Part shown: piece by piece, positions 38,001-50,000 of the stretch | How the letters are laid out: every line of letters begins with the position of its first letter | Position numbering within the stretch: position 1 is the first letter of the stretch | NCBI GenBank assembly: GCA_018398805.1 | Contig: JAGFBZ010000906.1 | Location: forward strand, 1,284,001-1,348,000 | DNA: 64,000 nucleotides | DNA from: Hirundichthys speculiger | Taxonomy: Eukaryota > Chordata > Actinopteri > Beloniformes > Exocoetidae | Direction: 5' to 3' | Made by a program: the position numbers and the translations under genes | Notes under the pieces: model-generated | What the model saw: only the letters and a program-made list of their open reading frames with translations | Told to the model about the DNA's origin: nothing | The model's database searches: none

Positions 38001-41000
38001 CGACGATACTGCCGACCTAGCCCTGCAGGAGGGGCGTTTCAAAGCCGAGCAAAGACCTGAGGGTCTGGAGGGAGGCGTGTCGGCCCTGAAAACAGGACGC
38101 TGGAAGGTCACACACACCTGCTTCTGCACAGTTTACTTCCAGCTAGAACATGTGGGGAAACCTCGTCCCTCCCTTCAGTGTTTACTGTGGGGGGACAAGC
38201 TTCAACCGAGGGGATCCCTGAGGGCACACTGTCACACACCCACCTGGGAAGTGACACAGTGGCTTTAAATGAGACAAGACACTTGCATCTGGGATTAGCA
38301 TTTCAAAGCCAAGCATGCACGAGGAGGGGGGGTATGTTAGACTACACCCACTAATGAAGACAGCAGGTAAGATTTTACAAAGACAGGAGGATTGTAATGA
38401 ACAAAATGGAGGAAACTTCATTTTGCTATTTTTTTTTTCTATTTTCATTGTTATATCCATATATTGTCCTTCAACCTTACTTCGACATCTTGACACCCAG
38501 ATCCATCCACAAACAGACTCTGTTGACAGACACTCTGTTTCGTCATCATCAGGTCTCACCTACATCCTCCAATATCCGTCCCTCCATAGCCTCCGTTGCA
38601 CGGCCTCCGCGGAGGGTCGCCCGATGCCTTTTCAAGCGGAGGCCCGACCGGTTCGGCCGAGGTCAGGCCGCCTGCGTGTCTCGGGCTTGTTCACTCCTCG
38701 GTCGCCCATGTCAAACACGACCCGCGCAGTGCGCACTCACCGAGCGCCGAAGTGGGCCGCCATCATAAATAACTCCAGCAACAATACATCATTTGAGTGG
38801 GTGTTCTACTCTCGTGGGCAACTCCAAACAAATGGCCACATCGATCACTGAGAGAGCCAGGTAGGACAAGAGCCCCGGCGAGACCACCCCCTTCTTAGTT
38901 AAGCACTCACACATACACACGGAGGCGCCGGCTCATGCATAAACAGCGCCCCGTTTTCCTGAATAAACCCGTCTTGCCCTCCTGGTGAGGGCCTTTGCTT
39001 GGTAATCCTGCGGCGCCGTGCGGCGAACTCGCAGGTGTTGCTGGCTCGGCGAGTGCAGCAGCTTCCCCCCAGTGCAGACGGTGCTTTTGTTTCTTTTTTT
39101 TTTTTTTTTGACGGTACTGAATAATTAATACAGTCTACAACCTTTAAACAACCTTACGTCAGACTCATCTGTCATGGCATCCTGCGGAGGGGAGGGGCCT
39201 GGGTCTTGGCACTGGCAGCGATGTGCACGTTAGGCACACTGTGTGAAGGGAGAAAGGTGAGGTCCTATATTAAACTTTTGGCCCGCGGCATACCCACACA
39301 GTGGGCCGACAGCCCTTAAGTTCATCTTTTTCAACCTCGCGCTCTCTCTGAGTACTCCCAAATCAACATCACTCATTGTTTTGCATGAAAAGGGGGCGCG
39401 GGGAGGGGAGAGTGGCATGACTCTTGCTTTAGAAAACATATGGTGAGGCTATTGCATTACGATCCATCACATGCCAGGACAAATGAGAACAACCTGGATT
39501 TCGTACTGTAGGCATTTCCCTGAGCATAAAAAAAAACAAGGTAAGTAGGGGATGGGATGCTGGCAAGCTCCCATTCAGCCATTTACAGACCTTTTAACCT
39601 CCCATCAGACTACTCCCAGTATGGTTTGCATTTTCCTGATGCAGAGAAGATTGAATCAAATCAGAGTTGAACTGGTATTCATGCCGTTCACATCTCTGTT
39701 AATCAGCTCTTTCAGTTACTCTTGTTAATACTCAACGGTACCTTCAGTTGACCTTTCAATTGACCTGGGAGGTATAAGCACCGCCCCCGTCCTAGTTACT
39801 GTTGCTAGGTTGGACAAACTTGCTGCTCCTGCGTTAAGGACTGTGTTAATTCGCAATTTTTCCGATGTGCATCATTAGTAATAATATTATACCATAGTAA
39901 CGCCATGGTGAAATATTGCTGCTGGGGACCCGGCAACAGTGACTCGAGGTGTTCCAGAACGTTGTGAGAGTCCACACAAGCAACTGAATGTGGAGAAAGT
40001 TACCAAAAACAACTATATTTACTCCAAGGTAAGATTGCTTTGTTTATTAGATGATTCATTTAACCACTGTTTAGTAAAAGTAATAATATGATTTAGCAGC
40101 AAGGAGGGTGATGAGTTCTCTGTTAGCATTAGCTCTGGTCTGTAGTGTCGATGACTTCTCCACGATGGACCAGAGCTCACTAGCCAGCTATAAGCCTGCC
40201 TTGTTGCCTACAAATATATATGACCCTGGATATTTATTTTGTTAGGTATAAGGTGAGGCTTGTGATGTTAACGTCACTTTATTAATTATATTAATACAAT
40301 GCTGCGACTGTCTCATGTTAACATAGCTCTGGTGTGGGATAGACCTACGGACCAGAGCTAATGCTAACAGAGAACTCATCACCCTCCCTGCTGCTAAATC
40401 ATATTATTACTTTTACTAAACAGCAGTTAAATCTATTATCTAATAAACAAAGTAAACTTACCTTGGAGTAAATGTAGGTGTGTTTTGTAACTTTCCCCAC
40501 GTTCAGTTGCTTGTGTGGACGGACACAACTTAACCTACACCTGCATTTTTGCAGCGTTTGTTTCGGTTTGGGAAAGGGAATAAAAATGTTCCCTCCAAAC
40601 ATTCTGGACACCTCGAGTCATTGTTGCAGGTCCCTAGCAGCAATATTTAATCATGGCGTTATTATAGTATAATATTAACACTGATGATACATATCGGAAA
40701 AATAGCAAATTAACACAGTCCTTAAGGCAGGAGCAGCAAGTTTGTCCTACCTAGCAACAGTAACTAGCTTACCGAAAGGTCAATTGCTAAAGCCTGGCCC
40801 GTATATACGTTTGTAATGTGTTGTTTGTTAAGCTACGCAGGTCAAAGGTCATATCTTCTGACTAACGATGAGATCTCGTAGAGGCAATGTAAACAAGTGA
40901 TGAAATATTATATCACTGTTGTCTAGACTGATCTTCTGCTAAAAGAATTAGCTCACTAAGTCGACAAAAAGGCTGTGTTGTATTTATGTGCTCAGGATTT

Positions 41001-44000
41001 ACGAGCATCACAGGTGTGCAAATCCATATGATGGGGGGGAAAAAAAGCACAAATACATAATACATGTTTGCTCTAATACGGTCGATGACTTAGGTAGATG
41101 TTTATCCACGGCATTTGCAAATAACTCTGTCTATCTATTCAACAATTTGTGTGACGCTGTCCGGATTAAATCTCTGTCATATTTGCAGATGGTTCTTAGC
41201 TGTTTTTAACCTCCTTGGAGTACCAGATGGGTGAGGATTACAGCATCAGGACAGCTCAGAGAGTGTCAGGGAGGTTTGTGATCACAGATAAACATATTCA
41301 AACTTTCAAAGACTGGCACGCTGTGGCACAAACTCTTCTGGTTCTGCTTTCTGGTGTCTCGTCTGACGAATCTCTGAAGGGTGTTTGGATGTTACCAGAT
41401 ATTAAAAATATCTGGTAACCATTTTGCCCACACGCAACTGTGATCACCAAGACAAGCACAATGCACACAGACATCAGCATCCGCACGCATACATGCATGC
41501 ACTCACACGCAGACACACGGAACCACCAACCTCGTTGTGTATCTCCTCACAGTTCTGTAGCGTTCTGGGCTGCAAGGACCAGCAGGCTGTGGGAGCCCGT
41601 CTCCGGGTCGGTGTGCAGGTTGGACAGGGCCTCCTGGCACCGCGACTGGATGTAGGTCAAGGTCCCACTGGAACACTGGGAGGTATGAGACAGATCCAGC
41701 GCCACAAGTGTAATTAACATGAAAGGCATTACCCCGGGTCGTAAATCTGAGCGCCGAAACAGAATACTTAGGGCTTGATTCATTTTATATAAAGGTTTAC
41801 ATAAAGGTTAAAAGTAGCTACTGAACAGAGGAAGTCACAGAAAAACCCCAGTCACGCTTTCAACATGACCATGAAAATGTTTTCTCTTTTTTTTTTTTTT
41901 CCAACTATAACAGAAAGGAAAATCTTACAATGCATGTTCACATGTATGTTAAGTAGGGTTGGGCAAGTTAACACGTTAACGCATTAATTTATTAACGCCG
42001 ACATTAATTTTATTGCGTGTTAACGCATGTTGCTCACATGCTTTTGTTTTGAAAAGTCTGTTAGTGGCTGCTACAGATCTGCTCCATGTGTTCACTGTCC
42101 TGCTGTTCTCTTACTGGTTACTGCAGTGCAGCTCCATCTAGTGGCACAGATGTGTAATGACAACAGAAAGTCCAGTCCTCGATTATAAAACTAATTCAGT
42201 CCTGTGTCCCTTTTTTTCATTTCGTATTTTTGATCCAAGTCTAAAATTGTAATATAAAAAGACAGGCATTTTTTCATTTTTTGTGTTAGATTTAAAAACG
42301 AAAAACGTAATAAAATGTCACTTTTTATTTTTTTTAAATTTTTGATTGTCAGTTGAAAATGGAAAGAATGAATGATACACAGATTGGTAAAGTTACTGAA
42401 CTTTAACATGGACATTTTCATTTTAAAGTTCTTGTAGCGGAGGATTCAACAGAAACAAGGTTATTTGTAACAACTGACAAGTTGAACTCCCCGTTAAAAG
42501 TTTCTGCTGTTACCTCAGAAATTACCTGTTTTAATGTTCTGATTGTGTTGAGCCACAATCATTTTGTCTGATTTCGTTGGTAGACTTTTTTTTATTTTTC
42601 ATAAAAACAGGATGACATTAATGTCCTGGCAGTGGCAATAAGCTTTATTTTATTTTACAGTTTTTAAGATGAGATTTACACTAAATATGTGTTACTGACA
42701 AGTGCTGATGTTAAAAGTGTTTGAACAACAAATGTTAGGGCACTTTAGTTCATATGGCAGCAGAACATTTAAATAAAAGTGCATTTTACACTACTTTTGA
42801 ATTCATTATTTGATTTTGCGTATACAATGCGATTAATCGCGATTATTCAGGAAAATTATGCGATTAATCGCGATTAAAATTTTTGATTGTTGCCCAGCCC
42901 TAATGTTAAGATTTATTCATTTAATTATTGACTGTTGAGCATCGCCTTTGCACACAGGCTGTCCTCAAGCGGGACAATATCTGACTTTAATAATAAAAAC
43001 CGAAAGACCGCGGTTATCATGCGACACTGTTGCGTAACACCACCTTTTCGCCCGTTTAGCCCGGCTGGGCTTCTCACCTCGGCCACTCTGTGCGTGGAGC
43101 TGAAGCGTGCGGTGTCTCCGGCAAGGACACAGTGCTGGTGGGTGCCGTTCAGGTCATCTGGCAGAGCACAGTGAAAACTGTAAGGACGGGCGAACGTTGT
43201 TGCAGAGAGGACAATCAAAAAAAAAAAAAAAAAAAGCAAAGCAAACACATGAGACCGGGAAAAAAAAGGGGATATTAACTGCATCTCGAGTCTGTGATTT
43301 TTTTATTACTTTGTTCCCATCGACAGTAGAGCAGACCGCCGAAAAGAAAACATTACAACAGAAAAACAGATGAAAAGCACGGAGTGAATTAGACTAAACC
43401 ATCTTGTACACTCAGACAGATTTCGCCCGGACCGGCGCAGGATCAAACAGAATGACGAACACTCTTCTATAATTTTAATTACCAAACAAAACCTGATCAC
43501 ACTCAATCTGTCAAGATGGAGGAGCCATACCACTAAACATTTGTCCAATATCACAAAAGCTTTACAAAGAGGCCCCGGTGCTGTTTTGTGTGTATCCCTC
43601 CATGTGTTTCTTTGTGTGTATAGATGTCTCTCAGCTCTGCCATTATTTGCCTCATACCAATAATTAATTTAGCCATGACAGAGCTGTCATTCACAGCACA
43701 TGTGCATATTTACACCCGCCTTGAGCAAGAGTACACCAGCTAATGCCTGTGATTTGAAAGTCAAACAGCCAAATGCTTTGGGAGGAAGATATTATTGTTT
43801 GGTGGGAGGCGGAAAAAAAAAAAAAAAAGACGGCGACAAACAAAACAACTTGCCTGTGTTTTCTTCACCCTGATGAGATTGTGAAGGATTAGGTCTCTGG
43901 GCAGAATTACTCTGCTTCTTTAAAACTGTTTATATCCAATAACAAATTATCTCCATCAATCTGCTCTTTTCTTGGCACGTCTCACGCAGCCAGTCGGATC

Positions 44001-47000
44001 AGGGGGGAGTAAAGGCAAACTTGATAACTGTAATAAATATTTATCTTTCTTTCAACCCCTGTGCCTGCTGCCACTTGTCCTCCTTTTCCAGGAAGCAGGC
44101 TTTTAAATATATTGGGTCAACTCTTTCCTCCAGTCCCCCCTGTGCATTGGGAGCTAGAAATCAGATTATTGAACAGGCCTGGTGTCAAGACTTGCATTGT
44201 TCTTTTTTAACCGGTGAAATTCCATTTGGGTGGAAATGATGGTGATTCAATTTGCCTCCAGCAGCTCAGACATTAGCAGCTCAAAAGGGCCAGCCGCCGA
44301 CAAATGGTGTCTAAAATACATAATGGTGTCTGTGGTTATACTCCTTTTAATGCCACAAAACTACTTATCGCAGGGGCTCCGTCCCAGAAACAGTGGTGCT
44401 GGATCTTTCATCGCTCAGCTTTGGTCGAAGCTGCTTCATTTGTGCGTGTTTAAGCTGAGGGAGGAGCTGAGGTGATGGACGAAGTGAATAATTTTGTGCA
44501 AGTCGTGTAAATTTAGAGGTGGGTGCATATGTCCGTGCGCCGCTGCCAAGTATTTAATCCAGGTAGGCCAACAAAGCAACAGACGGCCGAGGACCGCGCG
44601 TGCTGCTATCGTTGTGGAGCAGTTGGCCTCTCAAGGGCGTACTCACCAAGTGGAGCATAAATCCCCACTGATCCGCGACAGTCAAGTCCCATTAGAGTGG
44701 TCTGCACAACAGCCCATCACTCCATTATCATGGCTGGCCTGAAACTGACGGTTCTATTGTAAATCTTATCCTGCTAAAGGAGGTCGGCTTCAAGCCCCGT
44801 CAAGCTGAATATTAGGTACAGACTTTGCTGCTGCTCTGATGAAAACATAGCAGCTTCAAAGAGTCCGTGACAGTAAGTCATCAAAAACCTTCATATTCCT
44901 TCCTTTTTCGCAGCCTGTTTGAAAGTTACTTTAAAATGACCGAAATATCAGAGTTTACGTTTGGTTTTCACATTGTTGCATGCTGCCACGCGCAAAAGTT
45001 AGGATGCCCTCCTTTAATGCTGTATAAAAAATGAAATTTAAAAAAAATCCCCTGATCATAGTGAGTCGTGGGCGAACAACAATTCATTAACAACATTTTG
45101 GCTTTTTTTTAAAGACGACCGAAAGGAAACGTCCGAAAGTGACCAAAACACTTCATCCGTGCAAGTTTCCCTCCACTTTTTTAAAATTATAAAGATACGA
45201 TATCTTTCATGAGAAAAATATCCAAGTTTTTATATAGTTGTGCATATTTAACTGTACATCCAAATAAAAAAATCAAACTTAAAATAATGGCTCAATAACC
45301 TGTCATCGGGATAAAATGTTAAATCAGCCCTAATATTGATTTGAGGTCATGTAGCTAATTTTACAGCGCAGCATTTCATTCAATTCAGTTCAATTCAATT
45401 CAATTTTATTTATATAGCGTCTGTTACAATGTCAGTTGTCTCTAGGTGCTTTACAGAGACCCAGATCATGACCCCCGAGCAAATATCATAAACTAAAATT
45501 ATAATATTAAATCCCAATCAAGGATAATGGTAAGTAAAAAAAAACTCCCATAGAGGGATAAAAAAAAAAAAAAAACTTTAAGCTAAACACTGGCAAGGAA
45601 AAACTCCACTTTAAGAGGAAGAAACCTTGAGCAGGACCTGGATCATATGGGGGGACCTTCCTGCCAAAGGCTAACCGGGTAAAGAAAGAAAAAGAGAGGG
45701 GAGACAGGACAGAGAGAGGATGTAGGACAGAGAGAGGAGAGCACACAAACGACTGAATGAAATGACTACATAAACAGATGCAGGTAGCAGCACTGAGATG
45801 AGATGGTTCAGAGGACTAGATCGCTGGTCACCACGCCAACCGGCACCCCGAACACATCTACACACACATGTGGAGGTAAACCTGTGTGTGCATCAAAACT
45901 GATGCTTGTGAAATAAATAAAGTTACGGTGGAAAAAAATGGCATCTTCCTGTTTGTCTGAGGTCATTTTTTTCTAAATACTAAGACAAACTAGGATCCGG
46001 TGTTTTATCATGTTAAATGATTAAAAGGGAGGGGCACTAACTTTTGCGCATGACTGTATGTCTGTCTAAACCTGCAAATTGGGCAACTGTAACTAGTTCC
46101 AGGGACATTAAGACAAACAAATTACACAAATATTGAATCAAAAAAGGAGGAAAATATGAAGAAAAAAAAACATTGTGCTTTGGTAAAGATGGGTTTAATA
46201 AAACAACAATAAAGATACAAAACCATGACACACAGCTCTCAGAAAACGTCCCGGACTGATATTGTCCCGACATGTTTGGGTTTAACCGCTGAAACGTTTA
46301 ACTTGACGACCTAAAACCAAAGACATCAATGAAGCAATTATTCAAAAATAAAGTCCAATAATTTACCAAGCAGTAAAAGGTAAGGTTAACACAAGTTATT
46401 TTATGTCTATCTTTAAATACTTATGAAAGCAGGGTGCCTTCATAAAATCATAAATCCCCCATCCATCCAAGCAAGGGTGCTCACTTCCAGTACATCTGAA
46501 CACAGGCTTCTGCTGTGATGTGGATAAATGTCCTTGCACTCAGAAAATATGAGAAAGCTTGGAAGGGCCCATGGGACCGAAAAGAGGTGGGTGGAGGTGT
46601 CTGCTGCAGCCAAAAGCATTAAGCTATGATTTACACCCCTGTGGCTGTCTGCTCTCCCCACTGAGACGTAGTCGGCAACGGGTCACAGGACTTCAAAAAA
46701 TAACATTTGGTTTTCCTAACCTCTCTAATGCACACAATTTCATGGACCCTTAAAACTCTTGTGTTTGAGCCAGGTAGGCTCCCTTTCTCTCTTTCTGTCA
46801 CACACATGTTCTGGCTCTATTTCTCCCGGAGAGAGAGGAGAAAGCGGAGGGCAGGGTACGAAGGACGAGAGCGAGGCGCGTCCCGCCGGCGCCCGGACGC
46901 GGCTAAACCACGCGGGCGACAAGTGAGCGTGTGTGTATGTTGATGGGGGAAGCCGCAGTACCTCTCATGTAATAGCAGTCTCCGGACTCCAACGGCAGCA

Positions 47001-50000
47001 TCAGGCCCGGTGTGTGGATGTCCCAGGCTACCTTTAGCCCAATCCTCCAGCAAGTCTTCTCACTGGTGCCACCTTCACTGCTCTCACCTGTCAGTCACAC
47101 ACATCCCGGCTCATTGCAACAGTTCACATTTTGGCCTCGGGGCTGTCGCTGCACAGAACGGCAACTTCATTTTTTTTTAACCGACATCCAAATGTTTCAG
47201 AAGTTCATACTGCCAGCTATTCAAAATTTCATTTAATCTTTTTTTTTTTTTTGGCTTAATTCTCTGTTATACATGGATAATGCACTGCTAAAACACTTTA
47301 ACAATGACCACTTATCACCACGGCAATGAAATAAGATTGAATGAAGAATTTGCACGTTAAAAGTAGAGTGCAGTGATTAAATCAATACCGCACAAACAAT
47401 GGCTGTGAGATGTAAGCCTTTTCTCTCCTGAAAGTAAGAATCACTTAACGTCCAAGCAAAGACGATACGTGTTGCTGCGGTCTCACTGGCTGTTAGCAGA
47501 GGATCTTTATTCTATCATTATGCTGTGCAAGAGGAAATAGTCGGATAAAAGCCCCTGATGTTGTTTCGTGAGTGTGCGAGTGTGTTATTGGGCAGTATGT
47601 ATCCTATGATATTCCTGTTGCTGAACGCACTCCCCTGTTCGTCTCTCTCTCCCTCCATTCTTACATGGCGTCCTAAGAAAACAAGATTTGGCTCAGGGCC
47701 GGCCAACACCCCCTCAGCAAAAATCGATGCTAAAGTCTTTCCGGGCCTCCCTGCCCCACGGCTGCCTTTTCCTTTGCTCAGCACGGATAAATAGTAACTT
47801 AATTTCCAGCCATTGTGCTCTGAGAGCCGGCTAATGACAGCTCTCCCCAAGGCCTTCGGGAGTGGCGGAGGACCGTCGTCTGCGCCGGAAGACGCTCGGT
47901 CGCGGCAGATTCCTTCAGATCGCAGCTGTGAAAAATGCAACTTTACGGTTCTCTGGTCAAAGGAACGAAACAAGATCAAGCTGCTGAAAGAGGCAAAAAA
48001 GAAGAGGAAGCAGGTGTAACGTACAGTTAAAAAAGTCTACTCTGTGTAAATGTAAAATTTAAAGCATGCCAGATTGGTGCTTTTTTTTTTTTTTTTTTTT
48101 TCCCAGGAAGGCGCCTCTAAAATCCCAGCTTGTCACTGGGAATCCTCAAACCCTGAGCCTACATGATTCTCGGGAGCTCTGGAGTCTGGAGCCGCGGGGT
48201 CACGGAGAGTGAGAGAAGACATGGCTGCTGAGAACGGCAAAGGTGCTACGCTGAAGCGTTTGAAGCCTGTGTTCACGGGGGTCAGGGTTGAAGTGGCCGG
48301 GAACAAATTATTACAGCAGACCTCTGGAAACAGGTGTTGCTCCTTGAGACAGTCCAGTAAAGAAAAGCCCGGACGTAAAATGTGTTGAGACGTCAGAACA
48401 GTTGGAGCTGCACCTGCGCGATGATGTAAAATTACTTTTTTAAGACACATTCCCGCAAGTCCTGCTTTGTTCACGGTCTTTGAAGGGGCAAAAAAAAAAA
48501 AAAGAATGGTCTAGTAAGTCAGTACATTAGTTTTAAAATACATTAATTTGCTGGATGGTGAAAACTTTATTCATAGTGCACTGAAAAACAAAATCACTGA
48601 CAATGTGTTGAGAGGAATAATCCGTATTGAATTCTATATTTGCAAATTTTGAAACCAAAAACTAAAAAAAAAAAAAACATGAGCAAAAACCCTGTTGAGA
48701 TATGTTTTATTAATTCAAATAAGATGATTATGGCTGTATTGTGTCCTACAGATTGGTTTGCACACTGTTTAGAAAGCAAAGTTCTCTCAGTTCTTTTATC
48801 ACCTCAATCAGCAAACACTATCAGCTCTTGAGAGCGAGAGTGCATTCGGTAATTAGGAGACAACATATTATCCATACAGTACAGTCTAGGAACACTTATC
48901 AAAGCAAGATTCATTATTCCATATCAGATAATTGCACATCGATCATTTCTGGGGGGGAAATGATTCAGATGAGATGCAGCGTGCGCGATAAGGCCTATTT
49001 GTTTGACGACGCTATTGAACGGGTATTAAGAGCTCAGATTCAAATGTCTGTGATCTCCCGACGCACAGGCGGCGATAAGGTTGTCAGCAGTGACTGGTGA
49101 TGACATTTGATAATGCCCTGACACTATCACACAGATGGATCTGATGGCTGCCTCACCAGAGGCCATGTCAGCGGCGGCTGCAGCGTTGCTGTTGGGCCAT
49201 AATACACAAGGTTAGCTGCATTGGATCCACCAATAAAGCAAGTGAGATAAGTTGATGGATATTGAAGTAGAAGACGTTTTTAAGAACCAAGATGCAAAAG
49301 ATCAGCGTGCAAGTTTTGGATTAAAGAGTGAAAGAGTTCGGGACGAGGATTCGACTATATTTCAATGCCCTGTTATTAGGGTTGGGAATCGAGAACCGGT
49401 TCCTGTAGAGAACCGGTTCCGTGTGTTTCAATTCCATGAAATTGTTTGGCAGTTTATCTAGCGATTCTCTTATCGATTCCAACCAGCACAAATCTCACGT
49501 AATTTACGCAAGTTACGCACAGTCGGTTCCAGAAAGAAGTCGGTTTAGCACGCACATTGCAGTTGTAAACAACAATGGCGCCCACCAGGTTCAAACGCTC
49601 CAAAGTTTGGCTTCACTTCACAAAGAAAGATGGCAAAAAGGCAACTTTTTAAAGTGGAGATAACAGTGTCTGGAGGGAACACGACTAACATGCAGAAACA
49701 TTTGCGCATACAATATGCGATAATGTCAAACAAATGTCGTGTTTTTGACGAGCTTCGGACTGATGGATCTCAATCCAGCAACAGCGGCAGTGGCCGAGCT
49801 AAGATCACCTCTGTGGTTACTACGGAAGGCAACCCTGGTAAGGAGCTATCCCACTTGCAAAGAAGTGTGCTTCTTTGTAAAACACACTTTAACATTAATG
49901 CTATGCTATTAAACGAATGCCTTCTGGATTACATTTAGAAGATGACCGTGATGAGAGACGCTGGCTGGCTCAGAGGCTGGCAGACATGCTTATTTTTCTG

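Larger units (their letters stand above)
39750..40790. mobile_element. Long palindrome from a THAP-domain DNA transposon
   Basis: Two arms, about 39792-40145 and 40335-40767, match as inverted repeats around a loop of about 190 bp. Each arm carries a THAP-domain first exon that ends TCCAAG|gtaag and continues into the same intron-like sequence. Left arm: ATG at 39905, donor at 40029. Right arm: ATG at 40654 on the minus strand, donor at 40461. Left-arm residues include MVKYCCWG. The right arm preserves [13 protein letters not shown] and [21 protein letters not shown] zinc fingers occur in P-, ISL2EU- and Kolobok-type transposases. The outer limits are approximate. Confidence 0.8.
35093..41530 (-). 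other. FTO intron 6 (6.4 kb)
   Basis: A GT-AG intron. It contains mostly unique-looking sequence and the long THAP-bearing palindrome at about 39750-40790. Open frames on the plus strand (for example 36701-37214 and 38315-38851) have no recognisable domain or splice structure, and I read them as chance. Confidence 0.8.
43158..46961 (-). other. FTO intron 4 (3.8 kb)
   Basis: A GT-AG intron. It holds A runs at about 43218-43235 and 43812-43828, a candidate regulatory stretch at 44080-44300, and a composite repeat at about 44976-46059. The rest, 46060-46961, is unique-looking, with no gene recognised. Confidence 0.85.

Noticed and set aside
36701..38851. Overlapping plus-strand open frames in FTO intron 6
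   Set aside because: Low-complexity and mutually overlapping in several frames, with no domain. Shadows of GC-rich intron DNA.
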